Source: Schleiferiaceae bacterium (GTDB taxonomy: Bacteria; Bacteroidota; Bacteroidia; Flavobacteriales; Schleiferiaceae). Taken from it: 64,000 nucleotides of DNA. The translations under genes were made by a program, and so were the position numbers. Within the stretch, counting starts at the first letter, position 1; each line of letters starts with the position of its first letter. Shown here piece after piece: positions 7,685 to 18,345 of this stretch. Location: NCBI GenBank assembly GCA_029254375.1, contig JAQWXR010000018.1:1-64000 (forward strand), read 5' to 3'. A model generated the notes under the pieces. That model had not been told where the DNA came from. It searched no databases and saw nothing but the letters and a program-made list of their open reading frames with translations.

Positions 7685-10291
7685 CTCCTCCGGCTTCACT
7701 TCTTCGGACTCACTTTTCTCTTTTTTCGGCATTGATTTCTTACTCACCTTGGGTTTGGATTCTTCTTGGCTCTCAGGGGACTCCGTGCGTTCGATTCGAA
7801 GTGAAAGAATTTCTGCATCCGTTTCCGTCGTAAAGAAGATTGAGTCTCCCGGCTGCGCTTGGCCCTTGACAATTTCTTCCGCCAACGGATCCTCCACAAA
7901 CTTCTGAATCGCCCGAGCTAAGGGGCGAGCGCCATATTTTGGATCGTAGCCTTTTTCACCAATAAAATGAATAGCGGCCTCGTTTAAGTTTAATTGATAG
8001 CCAATCGCATCCATTCGCCGAATCAATGCCTCCGCTTCGATTTTTACAATTTTGGCTATGTCCTCTTTTTCGAGCGAATTGAACACCACTACATCGTCAA
8101 TTCGATTCAAGAATTCGGGGGCAAACGCTTTTTTGAGGGCGCTTTCAATCACGCCCTTGGCAAGTTCGTCCGCCTTTCCTTCACGCGTTTGGGTGCCAAA
8201 TCCCACTCCCGCTCCGAAATCCTTCAATTGACGTGATCCAATATTGGATGTCATGATGATCAATGTATTTTTAAAATCCACCTTTCGACCCAAACTATCA
8301 GTCATATGGCCTTCATCCAAGGCCTGAAGCATTAGGTTGAAAATATCGGGATGCGCTTTTTCAATTTCATCTAGGAGCACCACGGAATAGGGCTTCCGAC
8401 GCACCTTCTCTGTCAATTGACCACCTTCTTCATACCCTACGTACCCTGGAGGCGCTCCCACCAAACGGGAAAGAGCGAATCGCTCCATATACTCAGACAT
8501 ATCGATCCGAACCAAGGCGTCCGCTGAATCAAACAATTGAACAGCGATTTCCTTGGCTAATTGAGTTTTTCCTACCCCCGTTGGTCCAAGGAAAATAAAT
8601 GAGCCGATAGGCTTATTTGGGTCTTTTAATCCAGCCCGGTTACGCTGAATGGCCCGAACTACTTTGCTGACCGCCGTGTCTTGGCCAATGATCTTCGACT
8701 TGATGCTGTCCTCCATTTTGGCCAATTTGTCCAACTCCTGTTTGGCTACCTTCCTTACAGGGATGCCAGTCATCATGGAAACTACTTCGGCAATGTGATC
8801 TTCCGTTACAGGCTGACGATTCTCCCGGAGGTCTTCTTCCCATTTGGCTTGAGCCTTGCTCAGTGCTACTTCAATATTCTTCTCATCATCTCGAAGTTTA
8901 GCCGCTTCTTCATAGCGCTGACGACGAACCACTTCCATTTTTTTCTGACGGATGTTTTCAAGGCTTCTTTCTAAATCGGCCACTTCTTCGGGAACGACTA
9001 TACTCGTGATGTGCACCCTGCTGCCCGCTTCGTCCAAAGCGTCAATGGCTTTGTCAGGGAGGTGCCGGTCCGATACGTATCGAACCGTCAAGCGTACACA
9101 GGCCTCCAAGGCTTCGGGGCTGTATATGACATTGTGATGTTCCTCGTATTTGGGTTTGAGATTTTCCAGAATTTGAAGCGTTTCCTCCGGGCTGGGAGGA
9201 TCCACCATGACTTTTTGGAAACGCCGCTCCAAAGCACCATCTTTTTCGATGTATTGGCGGTACTCATCCAAGGTAGTTGCTCCGATGCATTGAATTTCTC
9301 CACGGGCCAAGGCCGGTTTAAACATATTGCTCGCATCCAAGGAGCCGGTGGCTCCTCCAGCTCCAACAATGGTGTGTAATTCATCAATGAATAGGATGAT
9401 GTCGTCGTTTTTTTCGAGTTCATTCATCAAGGCTTTCATGCGCTCCTCGAATTGACCGCGGTATTTGGTTCCGGCTACAAGGGAAGCCAGATCCAAGGTC
9501 ACTACCCGTTTGCCGAAAAGCACACGGCTTACTTTTTTCTTGATAATACGAAGAGCCAATCCTTCCGCAATAGCTGATTTGCCTACTCCTGGTTCGCCGA
9601 TGAGCAGAGGGTTGTTTTTTTTCCGTCGAGAAAGAATTTGGCTAACGCGTTCAATTTCTTTCTCCCGCCCGACAACGGGGTCTAATTTATCTTCTTCGGC
9701 GAGTTTGGTCAGATCTCTTCCAAAATTGTCGAGTACCGGCGTTTTACTCTTTGGATCTGCGCTCGCCTTACGGGAGGAGCGTGGGATAGGGTTTTCGTCA
9801 TCGTCTTCGTCCTGTAAGGATGCAATCGGCTGACTGCGACTAGCGCTAGAATCATCCATGAATTTGGTCTGATATTCTGCTTTGACAGATTCATATTCGA
9901 CTCCCATATTCTTAAAAATGCCGGTCACAGGGTCGTTTTCGTTGCGCAGAATGCATAATAGAAGGTGGGCGGTGCGTATCACCGCACTTGCGTAGAGTTT
10001 GGCTTCTAGAAAGGTTGTTTTGAGGGCTTTTTCAGCCTGACGTGTGAGGGGGATGTTCTTCCTAGGGGCAGAACTGGCGTCACCTAAGTCGGTTAAGCCT
10101 TCCACTTTTTCACGCAAGACGCTCAAATCCACGCCCATAGAGCGAAGGATCTCCACGGCTGAGCCGTCGCCTTCGCGCACCAGTCCTAAGATTAAATGTT
10201 CAGTACCTATGCTGTCATGCCCCAGGCGTAGGGCCTCTTCCTTGCTGTAGCCGATGACGTCTTTGACGCGCGGGGAAAAATTCTCATCCAT
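7670..10291 (-). CDS. clpC: ATP-dependent Clp protease ATPase subunit ClpC
   Basis: Hsp100 unfoldase that feeds substrates to ClpP. From ATG 10291 ([16 protein letters not shown]) the product has 873 residues; the frame upstream to 10438 lacks similarity. Domains: Clp N repeats (about 1-150), an acidic/Ser-rich linker, AAA-1 with GEPGVGKS (232-239), a UVR-containing middle domain ([13 protein letters not shown], around 457-470) that marks ClpC, and AAA-2 with GPTGVGKT (569-576). The C-terminus is a Lys/Glu-rich tail (about 35 residues) beyond the usual end. Divergent from gyrA across 161 bp and overlapping the convergent DUF493 gene by 15 nt. Confidence 0.95.
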   Translation of the reverse strand: MDENFSPRVKDVIGYSKEEALRLGHDSIGTEHLILGLVREGDGSAVEILRSMGVDLSVLREKVEGLTDLGDASSAPRKNIPLTRQAEKALKTTFLEAKLYASAVIRTAHLLLCILRNENDPVTGIFKNMGVEYESVKAEYQTKFMDDSSASRSQPIASLQDEDDDENPIPRSSRKASADPKSKTPVLDNFGRDLTKLAEEDKLDPVVGREKEIERVSQILSRRKKNNPLLIGEPGVGKSAIAEGLALRIIKKKVSRVLFGKRVVTLDLASLVAGTKYRGQFEERMKALMNELEKNDDIILFIDELHTIVGAGGATGSLDASNMFKPALARGEIQCIGATTLDEYRQYIEKDGALERRFQKVMVDPPSPEETLQILENLKPKYEEHHNVIYSPEALEACVRLTVRYVSDRHLPDKAIDALDEAGSRVHITSIVVPEEVADLERSLENIRQKKMEVVRRQRYEEAAKLRDDEKNIEVALSKAQAKWEEDLRENRQPVTEDHIAEVVSMMTGIPVRKVAKQELDKLAKMEDSIKSKIIGQDTAVSKVVRAIQRNRAGLKDPNKPIGSFIFLGPTGVGKTQLAKEIAVQLFDSADALVRIDMSEYMERFALSRLVGAPPGYVGYEEGGQLTEKVRRKPYSVVLLDEIEKAHPDIFNLMLQALDEGHMTDSLGRKVDFKNTLIIMTSNIGSRQLKDFGAGVGFGTQTREGKADELAKGVIESALKKAFAPEFLNRIDDVVVFNSLEKEDIAKIVKIEAEALIRRMDAIGYQLNLNEAAIHFIGEKGYDPKYGARPLARAIQKFVEDPLAEEIVKGQAQPGDSIFFTTETDAEILSLRIERTESPESQEESKPKVSKKSMPKKEKSESEEVKPEELEGK

Positions 10292-10420
10292 ACTTCCAAA
10301 GTAACCAATACAATGCCAACACTTGGCGTTGTGTTTGAAAGAACATTTATAAACAGCAAATTGTGCATAAAACGCCTCTAAAATCCGCGTCAATCCTGAA
10401 TATATGGGGTATTCAAGGCG

Positions 10421-10428
10421 TATTTTTG
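10421..10428 (+). promoter_or_regulatory. -7 box TATTTTTG upstream of gyrA
   Basis: Matches TAnnTTTG in the 161-bp gap between divergent clpC and gyrA, 24 nt before the gyrA ATG. No matching -33 TTG at the expected distance is seen, so support is moderate. I found no equally good box for clpC in this gap. Confidence 0.45.
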
Positions 10429-10452
10429 AACAATACACTATAATCTGACAAA

Positions 10453-12987
10453 ATGGCGGACGCTGAACGTATTATTCAAATTAACATTGAGGAGGAGATG
10501 AAGAGCTCCTACATCGATTATTCGATGTCGGTGATTGTCTCACGTGCCCTTCCTGATGTGCGCGATGGCCTCAAGCCGGTGCATCGTCGAGTTCTTTACG
10601 GAATGAATGAGATGGGAAATTTCTCCTCTCGTGCCTACAAAAAATCAGCCCTAGTTGTGGGTGAGGTGATGGGTAAATTTCACCCACACGGTGATTCTGC
10701 TATTTACGATACGGCTGTGCGAATGGCTCAGAACTGGTCCTTGCGCTACATGCTAATTGACGGTCAAGGAAACTTTGGCTCGGTCGATGGAGATTCCCCG
10801 GCGGCGATGCGTTACACCGAGATTCGGATGCGTAAAATCACCGAGGAAATGGTTAAGGATATTGACAAAGAAACAGTCGATTTTAAGCTCAACTATGACG
10901 ATTCCCGTCAGGAGCCCACCGTCCTTCCCACAAGGATACCTGCATTACTAGTTAACGGAGCTTCGGGTATTGCCGTAGGTATGGCAACCAACATGCCTCC
11001 TCATAACCTTACTGAAACCATCAATGCCGCGATTGCCTACGTGGACAATCCAGAAATTGATGTGGATGGCCTAATGCAGTTCGTCAAGGCACCTGACTTT
11101 CCTACGGGAGGAATTATTTATGGCTACGATGGGGTTCGAGAGGCGTTTCACACAGGTCGAGGCCGGGTAGTGGTGCGCGCACGAGCAACCATTGAAGATG
11201 TGAATGGACGTGATTGCATCATTGTTTCGGAGATTCCCTACCAAGTGAATAAAGCGGAAATGATCAAGAAAACCGCCGAGCTTATCAACGACAAAAAGCT
11301 GGAGGGAATCAGCGACATCCGTGATGAGTCGGATCGGAATGGAATGCGCATAGTATACGTGCTAAAGCGTGATGCTGTTCCCAATGTGGTTCTAAACAAA
11401 CTATATAAATACACCCAGTTGCAAAGCAGCTTCAGTGTGAATAATGTTGCACTCGTTGCAGGGCGCCCAGCGACGCTGAACTTACGAGAGATGATTCACT
11501 ACTTCGTGGAGCATCGCCATGAGGTGGTCGTTCGACGAACTCATTACGAGTTGAGTCAAGCCGAAAAGCGTGCTCATGTGCTGGAGGGATTACTTATTGC
11601 CATTGACCACTTAGATGCTGTGATTGCTCTTATTCGAGGGTCCAAGACAGTAGACCAAGCAAAAGAAGGTTTGATGGAGAAATTCGGCTTGTCCGAAATT
11701 CAGTCGAAGGCAATCTTGGAATTGCGTCTCCAAAAGTTGACGGGATTAGAGCGTGATAAAATCAAGTCGGAATTCAACGAATTGATGGAGCAAATTGCCT
11801 ATTTCAAGCGGATTCTAGACGAAAAGGACTTGAGAATGAGCATCATCAAAGAAGAATTGGTAGAGGTGCGCGACAAGTATGGGGACGAGCGTCGTTCGGA
11901 AATCGAATACGCCGGCGGCGACATGCGCATGGAGGACATGATTGCTGATGAAGATGTGGTTATAACCATTTCTAACATGGGCTATGTGAAGCGTACCCCA
12001 TTGACAGAGTATCGGACACAAAGCAGGGGAGGAGTGGGCTCTCGCGGGGCGACTACACGAGACGAGGACTTTATTGAACATGTGTTCGTAGCATCGAACC
12101 ATAATTATCTCTTATTCTTCACCGAACAGGGCCGGTGTTTCTGGCTGCGTGTTTATGAAATCCCGGAAGGAAACCGAACGAGCAAAGGCAAAGCCATTGT
12201 GAATTTGATCAATATCCCTCAAAACGATAAGGTTCGTGCCTTTATAAACACGAATGATATTAAGGACGAGGAGTATGTGAATTCGCACTATGTGGTGCTT
12301 TGCACGACCAAAGGGATTATTAAAAAGACAACCCTTGAGGCATACAGTCGTCCACGGGTGAATGGAATAAATGCCATCACGGTTCGAGAAGGTGACAAAT
12401 TGCTCGAAGCTCGACTCACTACTGGAAACATGGAGATCCTCATGGCCGTAGGTTCGGGTAAGGCAATTCGCTTCCCTGAGGAAAAAGTTCGCCCAATGGG
12501 TCGAAATGCATCCGGTGTTCGTGCGATGGCATTAGACACGGATAATGACATCATTGTGGGTATGGTGTGCACGGATAGTGATCAAGAGTCAATTCTCGTA
12601 GTAAGTGAAAACGGCTATGGTAAGCGAACTCTTGTCGAAGATTACCGCGTGACGAACCGAGGCGGAAAAGGGGTGAAAACGTTAAGTATCACTGAAAAAA
12701 CAGGAAAACTTATCGCTATTAAGGTGGTGACTGATGATGATGACTTGATGATTACCACAAGAAATGGTATCATGATTCGGATGGAAATGAACGAAATCCG
12801 AGTGATGGGTCGAGCTACCCAAGGAGTTCGAGTGATCAATCTGAAGTCAGGCGTTGTGATTTCATCCGTAGCCAAAGTGCCCCATGTTGAGGACGAAGAC
12901 GTAGTCATTGACATCACTGAAGACGCAACGGATTTGAGTGCAGAAGCGGCAGGGGAGAGTCCCACCGCGGGGCAAGACGCAGAATAA
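10453..12987 (+). CDS. gyrA: DNA gyrase subunit A
   Basis: Breakage-reunion subunit of gyrase, 844 residues. Catalytic Tyr121 lies in [10 protein letters not shown]; the quinolone region [11 protein letters not shown] (77-87) keeps Ser82 and Asp86, the susceptible-type residues. The C-terminal beta-pinwheel follows from about residue 500. The position of the E. coli GyrA box (QRRGGKG) reads QSRGGVG here, and a second loop further on reads TNRGGKG, as I recall for other Bacteroidota GyrA. The acidic C-terminal tail ([15 protein letters not shown]) is typical. It ends at a hairpin terminator and is monocistronic by context. Confidence 0.96.
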   Translation: MADAERIIQINIEEEMKSSYIDYSMSVIVSRALPDVRDGLKPVHRRVLYGMNEMGNFSSRAYKKSALVVGEVMGKFHPHGDSAIYDTAVRMAQNWSLRYMLIDGQGNFGSVDGDSPAAMRYTEIRMRKITEEMVKDIDKETVDFKLNYDDSRQEPTVLPTRIPALLVNGASGIAVGMATNMPPHNLTETINAAIAYVDNPEIDVDGLMQFVKAPDFPTGGIIYGYDGVREAFHTGRGRVVVRARATIEDVNGRDCIIVSEIPYQVNKAEMIKKTAELINDKKLEGISDIRDESDRNGMRIVYVLKRDAVPNVVLNKLYKYTQLQSSFSVNNVALVAGRPATLNLREMIHYFVEHRHEVVVRRTHYELSQAEKRAHVLEGLLIAIDHLDAVIALIRGSKTVDQAKEGLMEKFGLSEIQSKAILELRLQKLTGLERDKIKSEFNELMEQIAYFKRILDEKDLRMSIIKEELVEVRDKYGDERRSEIEYAGGDMRMEDMIADEDVVITISNMGYVKRTPLTEYRTQSRGGVGSRGATTRDEDFIEHVFVASNHNYLLFFTEQGRCFWLRVYEIPEGNRTSKGKAIVNLINIPQNDKVRAFINTNDIKDEEYVNSHYVVLCTTKGIIKKTTLEAYSRPRVNGINAITVREGDKLLEARLTTGNMEILMAVGSGKAIRFPEEKVRPMGRNASGVRAMALDTDNDIIVGMVCTDSDQESILVVSENGYGKRTLVEDYRVTNRGGKGVKTLSITEKTGKLIAIKVVTDDDDLMITTRNGIMIRMEMNEIRVMGRATQGVRVINLKSGVVISSVAKVPHVEDEDVVIDITEDATDLSAEAAGESPTAGQDAE

Positions 12988-13007
12988 AGCGCTAACTTTT
13001 AATTCAA

Positions 13008-13033
13008 ACGCCCGGCCCTAACGGGTCGGGCGT
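13008..13033 (+). terminator. gyrA terminator hairpin
   Basis: ACGCCCG (13008-13014) pairs with CGGGCGT (13027-13033), with an inner G.T and three G-C pairs and a 4-nt loop. The T-run after it is weak and contains the -7 box of the next gene (TATCTTTG), so terminator and promoter are fused. Confidence 0.7.
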
Positions 13034-13041
13034 TATCTTTG
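13034..13041 (+). promoter_or_regulatory. -7 box TATCTTTG of the TPR protein gene
   Basis: Exact TAnnTTTG match starting at the base after the gyrA terminator stem; the ATG follows 18 nt later at 13060. It supports the signal-peptide start over the upstream in-frame ATG at 13039. Confidence 0.6.
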
Positions 13042-13059
13042 TACCATATATCTAATTCT

Positions 13060-14349
13060 ATGAAAACGACTGCATTCTTTGGAGCTATGGTGTTGTCCAT
13101 CTCCATGTTCGCCCAGGCACCGAGTATTTCTAGTGCCAAAATCGCCATGGACCGTGGAGATTTGACAGAAGCCAAGAAGTACATCGATGAGGCCACTGGA
13201 ATCATTGAAGCTCAGCCCGCAGCGGAGCAGAATCCAAAGCTCATGCCTAAATACTTTGTCTATCGTGGCCAGGTGTACTACAAGCTTTTCCAAGATGAGA
13301 CACTAACTCAGCCGATTTACTTGGATGAGGCGGCTCAGAGTTTTGCGGATTGCATCGCCTTTGAGGCGTCCAGTAATAAGAAACGGTACTCAAAAGAAGC
13401 AGAGGAGGTATTGCCTTACATCGCAGCGGACTTTATTACTATTGCAGAGGACAACAACTTTAATAAGAACAACAAAGAGGCAGCAATATCAGCCTATGAA
13501 TCAGCGTACAAGCTGCGAAATGAACTTGGTGCTCTAGATACCTTGACCTTGAGTTATATCGGTTATTTATCGCAGGACGTAAAGGACTACGCTCGTGCTG
13601 AAGAGGTGTACAAGATGCTCATGGACATGAACTTTAAGAATATCATGTGGACAGGGATTTTGTTAGAAGATGGCAATCGTTATCCTTTCCCAGACAAGAA
13701 AACTTTAGACTTCTACATTTCTACGGAGCGCGCTTCGGAACCACAGCGCTCTGAGAGTATCGCTCATGAGTTCTATGTTCAGTTGTTGTGGGTGTATAAC
13801 GAAACAGAGCAGCATGAAGCTTATGATGCATTGATGAAGGTGGCTCGCGCCAAGTTCCCTTCCAACGACAATCTGTTGAAGATGGAATTGCAGTCCTTCT
13901 TAGACAAAGAAGACTTTGATGGCGCCTTGGCCAACTTGGAAGAAGCTTTGGTAAGTGATCCAAAAAATGCCTTGTATCTGTATAATGTGGGTTTCATTTA
14001 CCATCAGAAGAAAAAAGATGCAGTCAAAGGACGGGAATACTACGTGGCAGCCATGGAGGCGGACGCCGATTATTTGGATGCAGTCTACATGCTTGGCTTG
14101 ATGCACATCGACGAGTCAAACGTGGTGGTGGAGAAAATGAATGCTTTGCCTCGTAATGCCAAGAAAGAATACGACAAGCTGAATGGAGAGAAGGATTCAG
14201 AATTATCTGAGGCATTAGTCTTTTTTGAAAAGGCGTATGCCATAAACGCGAAGGATGAAGCGACGTTACAAGCCTTGCGTGAAGTGTATTACAAGTTGGG
14301 CAAATACGATGATGCGAAGCGCATTATGGAAGAAATGGGTAATATTTAA
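13060..14349 (+). CDS. Secreted tetratricopeptide repeat protein
   Basis: A 429-residue exported TPR protein. MKTTAFFGAMVLSISMFAQ is a signal peptide ending at a probable signal peptidase I site, which favours ATG 13060 over 13039. The mature part is helical with several TPR-like units, for example AKIAMDRGDLTEAKKYIDEA, DYARAEEVYKMLMDMNF, LYNVGFIYHQKKKDAVKGREYYVAAME and LREVYYKLGKYDDAKRIMEEM. It probably works as a periplasmic or outer-membrane-associated scaffold. No enzymatic motif is visible. Own promoter and own terminator, so it is a single-gene unit. Confidence 0.85.
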   Translation: MKTTAFFGAMVLSISMFAQAPSISSAKIAMDRGDLTEAKKYIDEATGIIEAQPAAEQNPKLMPKYFVYRGQVYYKLFQDETLTQPIYLDEAAQSFADCIAFEASSNKKRYSKEAEEVLPYIAADFITIAEDNNFNKNNKEAAISAYESAYKLRNELGALDTLTLSYIGYLSQDVKDYARAEEVYKMLMDMNFKNIMWTGILLEDGNRYPFPDKKTLDFYISTERASEPQRSESIAHEFYVQLLWVYNETEQHEAYDALMKVARAKFPSNDNLLKMELQSFLDKEDFDGALANLEEALVSDPKNALYLYNVGFIYHQKKKDAVKGREYYVAAMEADADYLDAVYMLGLMHIDESNVVVEKMNALPRNAKKEYDKLNGEKDSELSEALVFFEKAYAINAKDEATLQALREVYYKLGKYDDAKRIMEEMGNI

Positions 14350-14368
14350 TCCCCAGGATTTCTAAATA

Positions 14369-14400
14369 GAAAAGCGCGCGCCATTTGGCGCGCGCTTTTC
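14369..14400. terminator. Hairpin terminator after the TPR gene
   Basis: GAAAAGCGCGCGCC and GGCGCGCGCTTTTC form a near-perfect stem around an ATTT loop. The A- and T-tracts on its two sides make it usable for the convergent dnaE-like gene as well. The remaining 136 nt up to 14536 hold only a 16-bp AT palindrome (14493-14508) and no gene I can support. Confidence 0.88.
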
Positions 14401-14492
14401 ATTTCTGGAGACATACTCCATAAAGGTTTAAGGATTTAGCAGGGTAAGAGTGATTGGATGGATGTTCGGAGGTTGAGCTGATTATTAGTTAA

Positions 14493-14508
14493 CATAATAT
14501 ATATTATG
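14493..14508. repeat. 16-bp perfect AT palindrome
   Basis: CATAATAT followed by its reverse complement ATATTATG, in the intergenic space between the TPR terminator and the 3' end of the dnaE-like gene. Its function is unknown. Confidence 0.4.
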
Positions 14509-14536
14509 GGGAGATTTCATGGAAGAAAAAAATCCT

Positions 14537-17500
14537 TCACGAGGGCAATCGTTTCATACTAGGACTGATTGGTCTGCGGCGCGGGATTTGTGTTACAGGA
14601 TGCCCGAGCCCGGCGTCAGCATAACGTGGATCAGCCACCATAGGACAGCGCTCCACGTGTTCAACTTCTAAACTGAGGTAGTCATGTTCTGATTGAACTC
14701 TGCCCTGCAGAATGAAGACGCCTCGGTCCTTTACGACATAGCGCCGTACCGAGGGCGGAAAATGAACTGTATCAAAAATGTCCCCCGTAAATTCCTGAAA
14801 GGTTCCAAACTGCATATGTTCTCCTTTGATAGTCTTGCTATTCTTAATGCTAACCACATAGCCTAAGGCCTGAATAACCTGTCCTTGATGCTTTTTCCAC
14901 TGTTTTACGCATGTAAACGGTTTCCCTTGCCAGCCTGTAAATAAGTCAAAGGGATTTCCGAGGCTAAACCCAAGAAGCTCTAATTGATCGTAGGCATCAT
15001 CGAGAATGTGCTGTGAAAGCTCAGGTAAGGAAAATGCCCGTGCGGGCGCCTCAAATAGAGACAGGCTTGGTGCAGCCTGGGGTTTGTGGCCTAGCCGGTG
15101 ATGTGCTTCCCAAAGAAGGGCCCGTTTCGCCTGCTTGGCGAATCGAAATCCGCCTATCCGAATCAATAACAATAAGGACTCCATAGGGACAGGATGTTCC
15201 GCGCGGTGCATCCGATCAATAAACGTGGCCAACGAGGAAAAAGCACCTTTGCGCAGGCGTTCGTGAACGATGCTTCGACAAAAGCGAATGTCTATGCCCA
15301 AAATTCGCTCCATGCCTAGGAGTATGCGCTGGCCATCTAGTAGAGAGCTGCAAACATCGCCTTCATTCACGCAAGGGGCTTCAATGGTGGCTCCATGTCG
15401 ACGTGCTTCGTGGAGGTAGAATTCTGCGCGATAAAATCCTCCGCCATTATTGATAGTCGCGACGAGATATTCTAGGGGGAAGTGTGCTTTGAGGTAAAGA
15501 CTTTGAAAGCTTTCTACTGCGTAAGACGCTGAATGGCCCTTTGCAAAGGCGTAGCCTGCAAAACTCTCGATTTGCCGCCATATTTCTTGGGCATCTACAT
15601 CCGGGTAGCCCTTGCTCCGGCAATTGGTAAAGAATTGCTGCTCAACGGCTAGAAACTCTTCTCGAGACCGGTATTTACCTGACATGCCTCGACGCAGTAC
15701 ATCCGCTTCTGCGAGGCTCAGTCCAGCGTAGTAATGGGCGACTCTGATGACATCCTCTTGATAAACCATGACGCCGTAGGTTTCAGGCATGATGTCGAGC
15801 AATATTGGGTGCGCTTGTGCGCGCCTTTCTGGCTGACGGTGCCGTTCAATATACTCCCGCATCATGCCGGATTGCGCGACACCTGGACGGATGACGGAGC
15901 TAGCCGCTACGAGTTCTAGGTAATTGCTTGTCTGTAGTTTGCACATAAGCATGCGCATCGCGGGTGATTCAACATAAAAACAGCCCATGGCACCCCCATT
16001 CTTGAGGAGCGCCAGGCTTTTGGGGTCTGTTTTGAAGCGAGCTATGTCGTGAATATCGAGTTGAGCGACTTCGGCCGGCTTATTTTTTTTGAGGATGGTT
16101 ACACATTCAGAAATCTTGCTTAGTCCGCGCTGGCCTAGGATGTCAAACTTGTGAAGGCCAACGTCTTCGGCGGTGTACATGTCAAAATCCACCGTGGGAA
16201 AACCTTTAGGCGGTAAAAACGTGGTAGAAAAGGAATGCAGCGGCTCTTGCGCAATGAGAATCCCGCCCGAGTGAATGCTCATCCGGTGGGGAAGGCCGTG
16301 AAGTCGATGTGCATATTGCAGGAGCCGCTGGGCGCTTTCGTCCCCTGCGGGGATTTTTCCTTCCGCAATGGCATCAATTTCAAACTTTGGCAAGCCGAAA
16401 ACTTTACCCAGTTCACGCACCACCGCGCGGTACTGAAAGGTATTGCAGGCGCCGAGTAAGGCCGTGTGTGGAAAGCGCTTGAAGATGTATGCCGTCAAGT
16501 GTTGGCGGTCGCGCCAGGAGAAATCCAGGTCAAAATCTGGTGGGGACTGCCGGTACAGATTGATAAAGCGCTCAAAGTAGAGATCGAGTTCAATGGGGTC
16601 GACATTCGTAATCTTTAGCAGGTAAGCGACGATGCTATTTGCGCCACTCCCGCGTCCTACGTAGAAGTAAGATTGTTTCTGTGCATAGCGGATAATATCC
16701 CAGTTGATTAAAAAGTACGCAGTAAAGGCTTTTTCTTGAATGATTTGCAGTTCCTTCTCCAGGCGTTCATGAACGGCTCGGCTCGCATTCGGATAGCGGT
16801 GAGGAATTGCATCTAAGCATAAGTGCCTAAGGAGCGTTTCGTCTTTGGTACTTGAGCCGGTATAGGTTTGTTGGTTCTTGCCCCCACTCCCCTTTCCTAG
16901 CTGTGCATCCCAGGGTCCTAGGCTGGAAAGGAAATATTGCCCTTGTGTCCATAGTTGTTTTGAAAACCGTGCAGCCAGGCTTTGCGCATCCTCCCAGCGG
17001 TGCTCGTTCGGTAGATGGTCGTTGACTGTTAATTTGCTTAGCACGGTGTTGTGCTCCATGGCTCGAAGCAATCGATGGCTGTTGAAATCGCTCGTTCCGC
17101 GAAAGGCCATGGTGCCCCAGGCAAGGCAGCGTCGCGGCTCAGGATATCGCTCTGCGCGGCGTTGCTCGCTTTCTTCGATGCCGACCCACTCGTCCGCGCG
17201 GAGCTTCCGTTCAGGCGCTCGCTGTAGGGGGTAAATTATTCGAACTTCCGCAAGTTGAGGAGGGCTTTCAAGATGTCCTGGCCTGGCCCGGCTCAGCCAT
17301 GTGTTGATTTGCTGAAACCCATAAGGGCTTTCGGGCAGTAGTATAGCGATTCTAATTCCACCAACTCTTAGATCTACTGCAGGCTGAATCGGGATCTTAG
17401 CCAGTTGTAGGCTGGGTAGAATACCTGCGGTGCCATTCACTTCGGCCAGAATCAGCGGGCTGCAGCCGTGTTTTTCTGCTAGGTCTAGGACGTCTTTGGG

Positions 17501-17548
17501 CTCCAGCACTCCAAAGCGGAAGCTGTACGCCGTGTGGCTAATTATCAT
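14537..17548 (-). CDS. Short DnaE-type DNA polymerase III alpha subunit (mutagenesis cassette)
   Basis: C-family DNA polymerase, 1003 residues, clearly shorter than the roughly 1160 residues of E. coli DnaE. The N-terminal PHP domain is degenerate: HTAYSFRFGVL and LAEVNGT replace the metal-binding HxH and TDH motifs. The polymerase core has YVGRGSGANS (296-305), catalytic Asp340 and Asp342 in PPDFDLDF and YQEDVIRVA further on. An OB-fold segment (VIQALGYVVSI...) ends the protein, with no tau-binding domain. Together with the SRAP, Y-polymerase and S24 genes upstream it resembles the DnaE2/ImuC error-prone polymerase of mutasomes. Spacing to the SRAP stop is 3 nt. Confidence 0.88.
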   Translation of the reverse strand: MIISHTAYSFRFGVLEPKDVLDLAEKHGCSPLILAEVNGTAGILPSLQLAKIPIQPAVDLRVGGIRIAILLPESPYGFQQINTWLSRARPGHLESPPQLAEVRIIYPLQRAPERKLRADEWVGIEESEQRRAERYPEPRRCLAWGTMAFRGTSDFNSHRLLRAMEHNTVLSKLTVNDHLPNEHRWEDAQSLAARFSKQLWTQGQYFLSSLGPWDAQLGKGSGGKNQQTYTGSSTKDETLLRHLCLDAIPHRYPNASRAVHERLEKELQIIQEKAFTAYFLINWDIIRYAQKQSYFYVGRGSGANSIVAYLLKITNVDPIELDLYFERFINLYRQSPPDFDLDFSWRDRQHLTAYIFKRFPHTALLGACNTFQYRAVVRELGKVFGLPKFEIDAIAEGKIPAGDESAQRLLQYAHRLHGLPHRMSIHSGGILIAQEPLHSFSTTFLPPKGFPTVDFDMYTAEDVGLHKFDILGQRGLSKISECVTILKKNKPAEVAQLDIHDIARFKTDPKSLALLKNGGAMGCFYVESPAMRMLMCKLQTSNYLELVAASSVIRPGVAQSGMMREYIERHRQPERRAQAHPILLDIMPETYGVMVYQEDVIRVAHYYAGLSLAEADVLRRGMSGKYRSREEFLAVEQQFFTNCRSKGYPDVDAQEIWRQIESFAGYAFAKGHSASYAVESFQSLYLKAHFPLEYLVATINNGGGFYRAEFYLHEARRHGATIEAPCVNEGDVCSSLLDGQRILLGMERILGIDIRFCRSIVHERLRKGAFSSLATFIDRMHRAEHPVPMESLLLLIRIGGFRFAKQAKRALLWEAHHRLGHKPQAAPSLSLFEAPARAFSLPELSQHILDDAYDQLELLGFSLGNPFDLFTGWQGKPFTCVKQWKKHQGQVIQALGYVVSIKNSKTIKGEHMQFGTFQEFTGDIFDTVHFPPSVRRYVVKDRGVFILQGRVQSEHDYLSLEVEHVERCPMVADPRYADAGLGHPVTQIPRRRPISPSMKRLPS

Positions 17549-17551
17549 GGC

Positions 17552-18331
17552 TTAAGAGGGGCGCATGCCTTCTAGACGCAGATCGCTTTTGCTTTCGTAC
17601 TCCTCTTCGCTAAATAGGCGCTCCCCCGTGGGAAGAAGGATTTTAACGTCTTTATTGCGTGGGTTTTTAATGGCCGGAGATATAGGGTAGGCATTTAAGC
17701 GCTCTCCTGGATAGGGCTTTAGCAGCTCTGTAATATCTGAAAGTTCGCTGTCAAGCGAAAGCCAGTCCTGCTCTGCATCTCGAGGAATAATGACGGGGGA
17801 CCGGTGGTGGCGGATCCTTTGTGTTACCGTGTTTGCTGCGACTGTGATGATAGCGAAGGAGCGAATAATCTCCCCACTTGTGGGGTTATGCCACTCGTCC
17901 CAGATTCCGGCAAAGGCAAAGGGGCGCTCTTGTTTTCTGAGATAAACGAGGTAAGGCTCGCTGAGCTTGTGGTCTTCTGGGCCTTCGATAAACGCATCAG
18001 CAAGGACGAGGCAACGCTGGCTGCGTATGGCTTTACGGAAGCTAGGCTTTTGAATAATGCCCTTGGAGCCGAGGTATCCGGGGTTGTTTTCGGGATTGTG
18101 ATCTCCTTCGGCTCGCGCATTAAGCAGGCACATGGGTTTTTGGGCCCAGTGGGGAACGAGGCCAAATTGGAAGAGTTGGACTTCTTTCGGTCGGTCGCTG
18201 GCAATCACAGGAGCGCGCTCACTCGCCGAAACATTGGGGTTTTTTGGGAAGAGTTCAGGTTGAGGAACGCGGACGCCAAAGCGCTTTTCTACGACGTCAA
18301 TCCGGCTTATTTGAACATAGCGTCCACACAT
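17552..18331 (-). CDS. SOS response-associated peptidase (SRAP/HMCES/YedK family)
   Basis: SRAP proteins form a thiazolidine crosslink with abasic sites in single-stranded DNA, shielding them. The 259-residue product starts MCGRY, so Cys2 becomes the N-terminal nucleophile after Met removal. Asn71 (LNARAE), Glu116 (RCLVLADAFIEG) and His175 (HHRSPVII) align with the YedK catalytic residues; the usual HxRMP reads HHRSP. It is co-transcribed with the DnaE-like polymerase (3-nt gap) but separated from the Y-polymerase by 110 AT-rich bases with an internal promoter, so it can be expressed both with and independently of the upstream pair. Confidence 0.93.
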   Translation of the reverse strand: MCGRYVQISRIDVVEKRFGVRVPQPELFPKNPNVSASERAPVIASDRPKEVQLFQFGLVPHWAQKPMCLLNARAEGDHNPENNPGYLGSKGIIQKPSFRKAIRSQRCLVLADAFIEGPEDHKLSEPYLVYLRKQERPFAFAGIWDEWHNPTSGEIIRSFAIITVAANTVTQRIRHHRSPVIIPRDAEQDWLSLDSELSDITELLKPYPGERLNAYPISPAIKNPRNKDVKILLPTGERLFSEEEYESKSDLRLEGMRPS

Positions 18332-18345
18332 AGGTGTAGTTATTT

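Noticed and set aside
10292-10438. N-terminal extension of the clpC ORF to 10438
   Set aside because: The added 49 residues have no similarity to Clp N domains and run through the clpC-gyrA promoter region; [10 protein letters not shown] is the family start.
14519-14671. Small plus-strand ORF (about 50 codons, MEEKNPSRG...) preceded by a GGGGAG stretch
   Set aside because: Most of it is antisense to the DnaE-like 3' end, Shine-Dalgarno motifs are not informative in this phylum, there is no TAnnTTTG box at leaderless distance, and the peptide has no features.
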